A DNA stretch of 64,000 nt. Source: JACCXG01 sp963836735. GTDB taxonomy: Bacteria > Acidobacteriota > Vicinamibacteria > Vicinamibacterales > 2-12-FULL-66-21. The notes beneath the pieces were generated by a model that was given only the letters and a program-made list of their open reading frames with translations, searched no databases and was not told the origin of the DNA. Below, piece after piece: positions 18,811-26,074 of this stretch. The position numbers and the translations under genes are program-made. Within the stretch, counting starts at the first letter, position 1. The number at the start of each line of letters is the position of its first letter. Location of the stretch: positions 613,153 to 677,152 of the forward strand of contig CAWIKP010000018.1 in NCBI GenBank assembly GCA_963836735.1, written 5' to 3'.

Positions 18811-18832
18811 GGGTCAGACCGCGGTCTGACCC
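18811..18832. repeat. 22-bp perfect palindrome of the GGTCTGACC family
   Basis: GGGTCAGACCG is followed directly by its exact reverse complement, so all 22 bp are self-complementary. It sits 13-22 bp upstream of the Gfo/Idh start and shares the GGTCTGACC core with the tandem array at 52098-52252. It is a REP-like element; a regulatory role is not shown. Confidence 0.75.
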
Positions 18833-18854
18833 GAGTGGCAGGAAAATGTGCAGG

Positions 18855-19820
18855 ATGACTCGCTGGGGCATCGTCGGCTGCGGTGATGTGACAGAGGTGA
18901 AGAGCGGGCCAGGCTTTCAGAAGGCCGACGGCTCCACGCTGGTCGCGGTGATGCGGCGCGATCTGTCGAAAGCGCAGGACTACGCGCGACGCCACGGCGT
19001 TTCGCGCGCGTATGACCGCGCCGATGCGCTCATCGCCGATCCGGAGGTGGAGGCCGTCTACATCGCCACGCCCCCATCCAGCCACTGTGAGCTGGCGCTC
19101 GCGGTGGCGGCCGCCGGGAAACCATGTCTCGTCGAAAAGCCGATGGCGATGAACCATGGCGAGTGCGTGCGCATGATCGACGCCTTTACCGCGCGCGGCG
19201 TGCCGCTGTGGGTGGCCTACTACCGCCGGGCGCTGCCGCGGTTCCTCATCGTTCGCGACCTGCTGGCGGCGAACGCGATTGGAACGGTGACTTCAGTTCA
19301 CGTCGCAGTGACCAAGCCGCTGGCCACCACCGAACGCTCCAACTGGCGGTTCGATCCGGCGATCGCGGGCGCCGGCCTGCTCTTCGACCTCGGGTCGCAC
19401 TGCGTCGATCTGCTGGACTTCTTCCTTGGCCCGATCACCGGTATTGCCGGTTTCCCGATCAACACCGCCGCGGCCTACGGAGCCGAAGACGTCACCGCGG
19501 CGGCATTCATCTTCGGCAGCCACGTCGTGGCCACGGGGATCTGGAACTTCAATGCCGGCTCGGCATCCGACACCATGACGTTCACCGGAACCGAGGGCGA
19601 GCTGGAGACGCCAATCTTCAGCGATACCGATGTGATCGTCACGCGCGGGCGCGAACGGCAGGTGCACGCGGTCCGCTATCCGGCGCACGTCCATCAGCCG
19701 CTGATTCAGACGATTGTCGACGAGCTTGCGGGCTCGGGGCGGTGTCCCTCGACCGGTGAAAGCGGCGCGCGCGCGTCGTGGGTGCTCGAGCGCTGCATTG
19801 GCGGCCCCACTTCCGCCTAA
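18855..19820 (+). CDS. Gfo/Idh/MocA-family oxidoreductase, cytoplasmic
   Basis: A 321-aa protein from the ATG at 18855; an in-frame ATG at 18846 is an alternative. The Rossmann motif GIVGCGDVTEVKSGP is at the N-terminus. The dinucleotide-sugar site is marked by YIATPPSSHCELALAVAAAG and the catalytic-lysine motif VEKPMAMN. The C-terminal alpha/beta domain has the expected RFDPAIAGAGLLFDLGSHCVD, where GSH is the substrate-side motif. No signal peptide is present. These NAD(P)-dependent enzymes oxidise or reduce sugars and sugar derivatives. The TAA stop lies inside the hairpin repeat at 19810-19829, so the repeat defines the protein's C-terminus. The frame is intact. Confidence 0.9.
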   Translation: MTRWGIVGCGDVTEVKSGPGFQKADGSTLVAVMRRDLSKAQDYARRHGVSRAYDRADALIADPEVEAVYIATPPSSHCELALAVAAAGKPCLVEKPMAMNHGECVRMIDAFTARGVPLWVAYYRRALPRFLIVRDLLAANAIGTVTSVHVAVTKPLATTERSNWRFDPAIAGAGLLFDLGSHCVDLLDFFLGPITGIAGFPINTAAAYGAEDVTAAAFIFGSHVVATGIWNFNAGSASDTMTFTGTEGELETPIFSDTDVIVTRGRERQVHAVRYPAHVHQPLIQTIVDELAGSGRCPSTGESGARASWVLERCIGGPTSA

Positions 19821-19913
19821 AGGCGGAAGCCACCGGATCGATCTCTTAGAAGCTCCCAGTCAACCCGAACGGTCGAAGAGATTCCTCTGGTGGCTTCCGC
19901 CTTTAGGCGGAAG
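19810..19913. repeat. Nested inverted-repeat element (BIME/MITE-like) between two convergent genes
   Basis: Two 25-bp arms (19810-19834 and 19889-19913) are exact reverse complements. Each arm contains its own hairpin, with stem CTTCCGCCT / AGGCGGAAG around AA or TT. Inside, ATCTCTT (19841-19847) pairs with AAGAGAT (19876-19882) across 6-nt symmetric loops, so the whole 104 bp can fold into one long hairpin. It lies between the 3' ends of two convergent genes and provides the TAA of the left one. This is the architecture of paired REP sequences mobilised by RAYT transposases; no RAYT gene is in the window. It is also a plausible bidirectional terminator. Confidence 0.8.
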
Positions 19914-19921
19914 ATCGCCGC

Positions 19922-21127
19922 TCAGGTCTCGATCTTCTCTGCCTTCGCATTCCACCGGACTGGCCGCCCGCCGCGGAGCGCCGCGTTCGCGAGATGCGCG
20001 GTTCGCGCCGACTGATGCGCCACTCGAATGTGCGCGTTCGGTGTTTTCCGGCTGCGAATGCAGTCGAGCCAGTTCTGGAGGTGGGTGAGCGTGCCGTCAC
20101 CGCTCGAACGCACGTAGATATCGGGTTCCGGCGCAAGCGTTCCCGGTGTGTATGCGGCGTCCTCGCGATAGAACGCGAGGTGTGCACGATCGATCTTGAG
20201 CGTGCCGCGATCGCCGCGGAACTCGAGGCCCCCATCGTCAACGCGGCTGACATAGGTGCCGAGATAGGCCGCCATGAAGCTCTTGGGAAATTCCAGCGTC
20301 GCGGTGACGGTGTCGGGCGCCTCCCACAGCTTGATGTTGTAGTTGCGGCCGATGGCCGCGGCGGACAATGGCGCCTCCACATCCATGTACCAGTGGACGA
20401 CGTCGATCCAGTGCGTCATGAGGTCGGTCAGGCAGCCTCCACCGAAATCCCAGAAGTGCCGCCACTGATAGAACCGCTCCGGCCGGAATGGCTGATCGGG
20501 CGCCGGACCGAGCCATCGTTTCCAGTCGAGCTTCTGCATCTCTACCGGCTGGTAGGCACCGGCGGTCGCGTGCTGATACCAGTAGGTCTGGACGAAGGTG
20601 ATCTGGCCCAGCCTGCCCGAATCGACGATCTGCTTGCCCAGTACCCAGTGGTCCCAGCTTCGCTGCTGCGTCCCGATCTGTACGATTTGTTTGGAGGCCT
20701 CGATCGCTTTCACCAGCTCGGCGCCTTCTTCGATGGTGTGCGAGACCGGTTTCTCGACGTACACGTCCTTGCCGGCTGCCACGGCGTCGAGCGTGATGGC
20801 CTTGTGCCAGTGGTCCGGGGTACCGATCACGACCGCATCGATTTCCCGATCGTCGAGGATTCGGCGGTAGTCGGTGACCTTCCCCGGCGTGCCTCCCGCG
20901 ATGTCTGCAGCCTGGAGCAGCCGTGGCTCGTAGACGTCGCAGACCGCGGTCAGCGCGCTGCCAGGCAGTTTCTTCAACAGGTTCATCAGGCCGCGGGCGC
21001 GGCCGCCGGTCCCGATGACGCCGATCCGGATTCTGTCGTTGGCGCCTTGGACCGTCGAAGCCGCCAGCCGTGTGCTCAACGCAAGGCCGGAGGCGGCAGT
21101 CAGGAACGTGCGGCGGGTGCAGGACAT
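19922..21127 (-). CDS. Tat-exported Gfo/Idh/MocA-family oxidoreductase
   Basis: A 401-aa protein from the ATG at 21127, with AGGAGAG as SD. The N-terminus carries a twin-arginine signal (CTRRTFLTAASGLALST). The Rossmann start is RIRIGVIGTGGRARGLMN, followed by VVIGTPDHWHKAITLDAVAAG and the catalytic VEKPVSHTIEEG. The C-terminal half contains the group's HFWDFGGGCLTDLMTHWIDV block. Such exported members are abundant in Acidobacteria and Planctomycetes, and a few are known glycoside-processing oxidoreductases; the sugar substrate is not predictable. It is convergent with the cytoplasmic homologue, and the two share only the fold. The frame is intact. Confidence 0.9.
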   Translation of the reverse strand: MSCTRRTFLTAASGLALSTRLAASTVQGANDRIRIGVIGTGGRARGLMNLLKKLPGSALTAVCDVYEPRLLQAADIAGGTPGKVTDYRRILDDREIDAVVIGTPDHWHKAITLDAVAAGKDVYVEKPVSHTIEEGAELVKAIEASKQIVQIGTQQRSWDHWVLGKQIVDSGRLGQITFVQTYWYQHATAGAYQPVEMQKLDWKRWLGPAPDQPFRPERFYQWRHFWDFGGGCLTDLMTHWIDVVHWYMDVEAPLSAAAIGRNYNIKLWEAPDTVTATLEFPKSFMAAYLGTYVSRVDDGGLEFRGDRGTLKIDRAHLAFYREDAAYTPGTLAPEPDIYVRSSGDGTLTHLQNWLDCIRSRKTPNAHIRVAHQSARTAHLANAALRGGRPVRWNAKAEKIET

Positions 21128-21167
21128 GGGTGCTCTCCTGGACGTTTTGAGCGACTAATCGAGTTGC

Positions 21168-21198
21168 ATTATCGCCGCTCCGGGCGGGGCGCCGTAAA
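21168..21198 (-). promoter_or_regulatory. Possible promoter of the Tat-exported oxidoreductase
   Basis: On the minus strand, TTTACG (21198-21193) and GATAAT (21173-21168) lie 19 bp apart. The -10 is a 5/6 match, the -35 is weaker, and the spacer is long. It lies about 40 bp upstream of the start. Confidence 0.3.
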
Positions 21199-21741
21199 CT
21201 CGGCGTTCGTTCAGCTCCGGACGGTCGGCGACGGCGAAGCGCCCAGGCTGCAGCAGAACGTGATGGCAGGGCGGTTCCCGTACAAACACCGGCCGAGCAC
21301 GGTGTACGAGCCGATGCCGGCCGCGCCGCTTTCAGCCTGCTGCCCGCGGAGATCCAGGCGTTGTTCGTCCGCTGCTTCGTCGCGGGACACAAGGCGCCAG
21401 CGGAGCGGCCGACGGCGGCGGAGTGGCAGAAAGCCTTGAGCGCTGCCTCGAAGAATCTCGTCGTCTGTCCGACGAACGAGCATCACCACTACGGCTCGCA
21501 CCTCGGGTCCGAGTGCCCATGGTGCGCGAGGCTGAGCCGGGGACTTCCGGATCCGTTTCCGAAGGACGTTCCACGCGTCTCGCCGCCGCGACCGCGTAAG
21601 TCCAAGGCAAGCGTCGCGCCTGCCCCGGCGACGCCCGATCCACCGGCGCCCGCGCCCGTGGAGGAGAGCCCCAGCAAGGCCAAGGTCCTGTTAGCCCTGG
21701 CGTTAATCGTCATTCCGCTCTTGATGAGGATGTGCGGATGA
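21190..21741 (+). pseudogene. 3' fragment of a YegI-like protein kinase gene
   Basis: The open reading carries only the end of the protein. GRFPYKHRPSTVYEPMPAAP is followed, after a frame break near 21332, by LLPAEIQALFVRCFVAGH and RPTAAEWQKALSAASKNLVV, then a CPTNEHHHYGS..CPWCAR zinc-ribbon-like segment and a C-terminal TM helix (KAKVLLALALIVIPLLMRM). This order is typical of the C-lobe end of YegI/TerY-associated kinases with a C-terminal Cys motif. All kinase catalytic motifs are missing, and no start codon or SD precedes the fragment. It is probably a decayed gene. No partner vWA or phosphatase gene remains. Confidence 0.6.
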
Positions 21742-21768
21742 TGCGGGTCGAAGCGTGTCCGCAGGTCA

Positions 21769-23244
21769 TCACCGTCGCTTGGGAATGGCCGCCGCCGGCG
21801 TCGGCGGCACCTTCTGGACGACGCCCTTTTCGAGGACCAGCCGCTCCATGTCGTCGAGCTCCATCGGCAGGAAGTCGGTGAAGTTCTCGTAGCCTGTGTC
21901 GGTGACCACGATCGTGTCCTCGTATCGCAGGTACAGGTTCTCCTCTGGCACCCGAAGCTGTGGATCGATCGAGAACACCTGACCGGCCTGGAGCGGCGCA
22001 CCGGCATAGCCGCCGACATCATGGACGGCCATACCCACGGTGTGTGAAAAGACGCCGCCACCACTCTCGACGAGCGTGCGGGCCGCCTTCTCATAGGTCG
22101 GCTTCGAGAACCTGGTCCTGGCGAGCACAGGTTCCATGGCTTTGGCGGCTTCCTGACGGATCTGCATCGGCGTCACACCGGGACGGACCCTGGTCATGAC
22201 CGCCTTGTGATACTCGAGCACGAACTGCAGCAGCTCGCGCTGCCAGGCGTTGTACTTGCCGTTGACCGGAAACACGCGGCCGATGTCGCTGACGTAATAG
22301 CGATAGTCGGGTGCATAGTCCATCAATACCAGGTCGCCGTCCTTCAGCGTGGCGGTATTGCGGAAATAGTGCATGTTGCTGATGTTCTCGATGCCGGTGG
22401 CCGTGATCGACCGATAGCCTTCGAGCCGCGCATCGTTGACCTTGAAGACGTAGTGGGCCGCGGCATCGAGCTGGTATTCGGTCACGCCCGGCTCGGTGCT
22501 GCGCATGGCTTCCATCACCCCGAGGCCCGCGAGCTGGGATGCGCGGCGAATCATCGCGATCTCGCGCGAGCTCTTGATGCTGCGCATCTCGTCCAGGATC
22601 GGGTTCAGGTTGCGCACCTCGGCGCGCGGATGGCGCATTCGCAGCAGCTCGACGAAGCGGCGCTGGCGCGCTGGCGCCCCGTCCCAGAAGTCGTTGGCGC
22701 GCGCCACCTCCGCCGCCGCCAGCTCGCCGCGGCTTTGCCCGAGGTTCTCGGCCGGACTGAACTCCGCATAGATCGCCGCCGCCGCGGCGCCGCGGCCGCC
22801 TCCCCGGGCTCCTGTCCCGGGAGTCGGCACGAGTGGCCAGTTGCCCTCCGTCATCCCCGTCACCGGCTGCACCTCGTCCACTCCGGCGATCCGCTTGACG
22901 AGATCGGCGTCTTCGGCCGAGAGGACGCGGCCCTCGGCGGCTTCGAGTCGTGCGTTGCGGGGCGGCAGATAGATCGTGACGGTCTTCGTGCGGCCGTCGA
23001 GCAACAGGTATGCGCCTGGCGTTTCGATGCCGCACAGGTAGTAGAAGGTGTTCTGCTGTCGCGGCAGCGTGAAGCCTTCGGTCTGCGACACGCCCTGCAC
23101 GACGGCCACGGCATTCGCGCCAATCTGCTCGAACACCTTCGCGTGGCGGGCTCTGAATTCTTCGGCCGGGAAATCGGTCTGGTAATACTGCGCCGCGGCC
23201 GTGGCCGGGATCAGCACCGCGAGCGCGAAGGCCGCAATCCTCAT
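21769..23244 (-). CDS. Secreted M24 aminopeptidase P-like peptidase
   Basis: A 491-aa protein from the ATG at 23244, with AGGGAGA five bases upstream. It has a signal peptide (RIAAFALAVLIPATAAAQ), then an N-terminal creatinase-like domain (QQNTFYYLCGIETPGAYLLL), a Gly/Ala-rich linker, and the pita-bread catalytic domain. Metal ligands are visible: two Asp in LMDYAPDYRYYVSDIGR, His in FSHTVGMAVHD, and Glu residues in RVPEENLYLRYEDTIVV. This is the Xaa-Pro aminopeptidase pattern, using two Mn or Co ions to release N-terminal residues before proline. The exported form probably works in periplasmic peptide degradation. It is divergent from the cytochrome-PQQ operon. The frame is intact. Confidence 0.92.
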   Translation of the reverse strand: MRIAAFALAVLIPATAAAQYYQTDFPAEEFRARHAKVFEQIGANAVAVVQGVSQTEGFTLPRQQNTFYYLCGIETPGAYLLLDGRTKTVTIYLPPRNARLEAAEGRVLSAEDADLVKRIAGVDEVQPVTGMTEGNWPLVPTPGTGARGGGRGAAAAAIYAEFSPAENLGQSRGELAAAEVARANDFWDGAPARQRRFVELLRMRHPRAEVRNLNPILDEMRSIKSSREIAMIRRASQLAGLGVMEAMRSTEPGVTEYQLDAAAHYVFKVNDARLEGYRSITATGIENISNMHYFRNTATLKDGDLVLMDYAPDYRYYVSDIGRVFPVNGKYNAWQRELLQFVLEYHKAVMTRVRPGVTPMQIRQEAAKAMEPVLARTRFSKPTYEKAARTLVESGGGVFSHTVGMAVHDVGGYAGAPLQAGQVFSIDPQLRVPEENLYLRYEDTIVVTDTGYENFTDFLPMELDDMERLVLEKGVVQKVPPTPAAAIPKRR

Positions 23245-23514
23245 CGAGATCTCCCTGTCGGTCGGCCAGGCGTCCGGACTGGCCGCATCGGAAGGCGTAA
23301 GTATAGAGCCCGGATTTCGCGGCGGATCGGTCCGGGCATCACTCGCGCTGCCGTTCGTCGTCGGGCTTGGTCCTGGCCGCCGGCCCGACGATAATCCACC
23401 CGGTTGCACGCGTGCGGCCGCGGGAGAGGGCGGAGATGATGAGACGGCGGAGCATCGAGGCATTCATGAAGCACCGCTCGCAGGGCCGGCTTCGGTCTCG
23501 GCGCATCACTGCTC

Positions 23515-24249
23515 GTGGCCGCACAGCTGCTGACTGCGCAGTCGAGGCCGCTCTCGAACGCCGACGCCAGCGAGCTGGCGGCAGGAAAGCGGATCTTCGA
23601 CGCGCAATGCGCCTGGTGTCATGGGACGGACGGCACCGGTGGCGCCGGCCCCAGCCTGCAGCGCCCCAATCTCCGGCATGCCAGCACCGACGCCGATCTC
23701 ACGGCGATCGTGAAGAACGGCATCGCCGGAACCGAGATGCCCGGATTCCAGTGGTCGTTGACCGACACGATGACGTGGCGAACGGCGGCTTACGTCCGGT
23801 CCCTGGGTCGCAGGCCGGCCGAGCCCGTCCGCGGCGATGCGACTCGCGGCGCAGCGATCATACGAAGCAAGGGCTGCCAGACCTGCCACGTGATCGCCGG
23901 TCGAGGCACGTCACTCGGGCCGGAGCTGACCGCGATCGGCGCGTTGCGCGGGCCTGCGTACCTGCGTGAATCGATCGTCAAGCCCGAGGCCGCCCATCCG
24001 CCTGGCTACCTGGTGGTGCGCGCGGCGTCGCGCGTCGGCGGCGAAGTCCGAGGCATTCGCGTCGACGAAGACGTGTTCTGGATACACATCCGCGACGCGG
24101 CAGGGACGCTGCACGTGCTCGAGAAGAAGCAGCTGCAGCGGCTGGACCGCGAGCTCACCGGCACGCTGATGCCTTCGTACGCGTCGTTGTCCGCCGACGA
24201 GCTGGACAACCTCGTGGCGTATCTCGCCAGCCGCCGGGGCGCACGATGA
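23515..24249 (+). CDS. Di-heme cytochrome c (probable electron acceptor of the PQQ dehydrogenase)
   Basis: A 244-aa open frame from the GTG at 23515. Two CxxCH heme sites are present: CAWCHG at about residue 42 and CQTCHV at about 123. A methionine in TEMPGFQWSLTD is the likely sixth ligand of the first heme. The N-terminal stretch is only the end of a signal peptide. The natural start is probably the ATG at 23466 (MKHRSQ), joined to GFGLGASLLVAAQLLTAQ by removing one extra G near 23484. The stop overlaps the ATG of the dehydrogenase (ATGA), a strong sign of translational coupling. It should carry electrons from the quinoprotein to the periplasmic chain. Confidence 0.87.
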   Translation: MAAQLLTAQSRPLSNADASELAAGKRIFDAQCAWCHGTDGTGGAGPSLQRPNLRHASTDADLTAIVKNGIAGTEMPGFQWSLTDTMTWRTAAYVRSLGRRPAEPVRGDATRGAAIIRSKGCQTCHVIAGRGTSLGPELTAIGALRGPAYLRESIVKPEAAHPPGYLVVRAASRVGGEVRGIRVDEDVFWIHIRDAAGTLHVLEKKQLQRLDRELTGTLMPSYASLSADELDNLVAYLASRRGAR

Positions 24250-25835
24250 GGGGCGTCTTTCTCGCATTGGCCGTCGTGAGCGTGACCGCCGCGGGCCTGG
24301 CGGCGCAGCGTGGCGCCGATGTCGCAGCAGCTCTGGAGAAAGGCGACTGGCAAACATACTCGGGGGCGTTTGGGTCACACCGGCATTCGCCGCTCACGCA
24401 GATTTCGACGAGCAACGTGGCTTCGCTTCGGCCGGTGTGGATGTATCAGCCCCCTGGTACCGGTCCGCTGGAAGGGACGCCGATCGTGGTGAATGGCGTG
24501 ATGTATGTCACGTCCGGTCCGGCGTCGGTGGTTGCGCTGAGCGTGAGAAGCGGCCGGCCGTTGTGGCGATGGACCCGACCGATTGCCGGGAGCGTACTGA
24601 ACCTCGGTTTTCCCCGCGTCAACCGGGGTGTGGCAGTCCTCGACGACATGGTCTACGTCGGCACGCTCGACGGTTTTCTCGTAGCGCTGGACGCACGCAG
24701 CGGGAGCGAACGGTGGGTGGTCCCGGTTGGCGACAACGCATCCGGCCACTCGATCACCGCGGCCCCGCTCGTCGTCGAGGACAAAGTGCTCGTGGGGATC
24801 AGCGGCGGCGAAGCGGGCATCCGCGGGTTCCTGGATGCGTACGACGCCAGGACGGGCAAGCGCATCTGGCGGTTCTGGACGATCCCTGCGCCTGGCGAGC
24901 CCGGCAGCGACACGTGGGCGGGAGACAGCTGGAAAACGGGAGGCGGCGCGACGTGGCTGACCGGTTCGTACGATCCGGCGTTGAGGCTCGTCTACTGGGG
25001 AACCGGGAATCCCGCGCCAGACTGGAACGGCGAATCTCGCAAGGGGGACAACCTCTATACCTGCTCACTCGTGGCACTGGAGGTCGACACCGGCAAAATG
25101 CGCTGGCATTTCCAGTTCACGCCGCATGACGTCCACGACTGGGACGCGAACCAGATTCCGGTGCTCGTCGATCGCACGATCGACGGCCGAACAGCAGCGC
25201 GGGTCGCGATGGCGAACCGAAACGGGTTCTTCTACCTGCTCGATCGGCGGACCGGCGAGTTCCTGCTCGCCAGGCAATACGCGAAGCAGACGTGGGCGGA
25301 GGCCATCGACCCACGCGGCCGGCCGATCGTGATTCCGGGGATGGAGCCATCCGAGAAGGGCACGCTCGTGTATCCGAGCCTCCAGGGCGCGACCAACTGG
25401 GCGAGTCCGTCGTTCAGTCCGCTCACTGGACTGATGTATGTGGCGGTGCGTGAGATGGGATCGCTGTACTTCAAGAGCGACGTGGAGTACAGGCCCGGCA
25501 CGTATTACACCGGCGGCAGCGAGAAGCGGCTCGACGACGAGTCGTGGGGGAGCATACGCGCCCTCCACGTCGACACCGGCGCGACGGTGTGGGATTTCAA
25601 GCTGCCGTCGCCGCCATGGGGCGGCGTGCTCTCGACCGCGGGCGGCCTGGTGTTCGCCGGATCGAACGAAGGGAACGTCTTCGCCCTCGACGCGAAGACC
25701 GGCGAGCCATTGTGGCAGTTCCAGGCCGGCGGTCCCATCCGCTCCAATCCGATGTCGTTTGCCGTCGACGGGCGTCAATACGTCGCCGTGGCGGCGGAAC
25801 GCGCGTTCATCGTCTTTGCGCTGCCCAACGGCTAG
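24246..25835 (+). CDS. PQQ-dependent alcohol dehydrogenase-type quinoprotein
   Basis: A 529-aa protein with a signal peptide (MRGVFLALAVVSVTAAGLAAQ). Repeated W-motif propeller blades are visible (GFLVALDARSGSERW, ALEVDTGKMRWHFQF, NVFALDAKTGEPLWQF), giving an eight-bladed quinoprotein propeller. The active-site segment HDVHDWDANQIPVL contains the catalytic-base position Asp298 and a second acid at Asp300. In methanol/ethanol dehydrogenases this D-x-D arrangement marks lanthanide-type enzymes, while Ca-type enzymes have a small residue there, so a lanthanide cofactor is possible. Oxidation of an alcohol or sugar alcohol in the periplasm is inferred. The adjacent disulfide of methanol dehydrogenase is not obvious. 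It is coupled to the upstream cytochrome c gene. Confidence 0.88.
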   Translation: MRGVFLALAVVSVTAAGLAAQRGADVAAALEKGDWQTYSGAFGSHRHSPLTQISTSNVASLRPVWMYQPPGTGPLEGTPIVVNGVMYVTSGPASVVALSVRSGRPLWRWTRPIAGSVLNLGFPRVNRGVAVLDDMVYVGTLDGFLVALDARSGSERWVVPVGDNASGHSITAAPLVVEDKVLVGISGGEAGIRGFLDAYDARTGKRIWRFWTIPAPGEPGSDTWAGDSWKTGGGATWLTGSYDPALRLVYWGTGNPAPDWNGESRKGDNLYTCSLVALEVDTGKMRWHFQFTPHDVHDWDANQIPVLVDRTIDGRTAARVAMANRNGFFYLLDRRTGEFLLARQYAKQTWAEAIDPRGRPIVIPGMEPSEKGTLVYPSLQGATNWASPSFSPLTGLMYVAVREMGSLYFKSDVEYRPGTYYTGGSEKRLDDESWGSIRALHVDTGATVWDFKLPSPPWGGVLSTAGGLVFAGSNEGNVFALDAKTGEPLWQFQAGGPIRSNPMSFAVDGRQYVAVAAERAFIVFALPNG

Positions 25836-25928
25836 AGCAGCGAGCGGCCGCGTCTGACGTCGAGCGCCGCGAGATCAGCTTCACGGTCGGGGGCAAAGGT
25901 TCACGTGGTGTTGCCATCCCGTTGTTAC

Positions 25929-25957
25929 TTGACATGAGCGCTGGCCGAGATTGATCC
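25929..25957 (+). promoter_or_regulatory. Possible promoter ahead of the TonB receptor-phytase genes
   Basis: A perfect TTGACA (25929-25934) is followed after 17 bp by the weak -10 TGATCC. It lies 118 bp upstream of the receptor start, in an otherwise empty 240-bp spacer after the dehydrogenase gene. The -10 is poor, so this is tentative. Confidence 0.25.
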
Positions 25958-26074
25958 TCCTCCGCAATCGGGCACCACCTGTTCACCAGTGACAGACGCG
26001 CCGAAGCGGGCGTTCACTGGGTCGAAGGTTGTGTTCCGATGCCGGGCTGACAGGACGCGGAAGGAGGCTGAACG

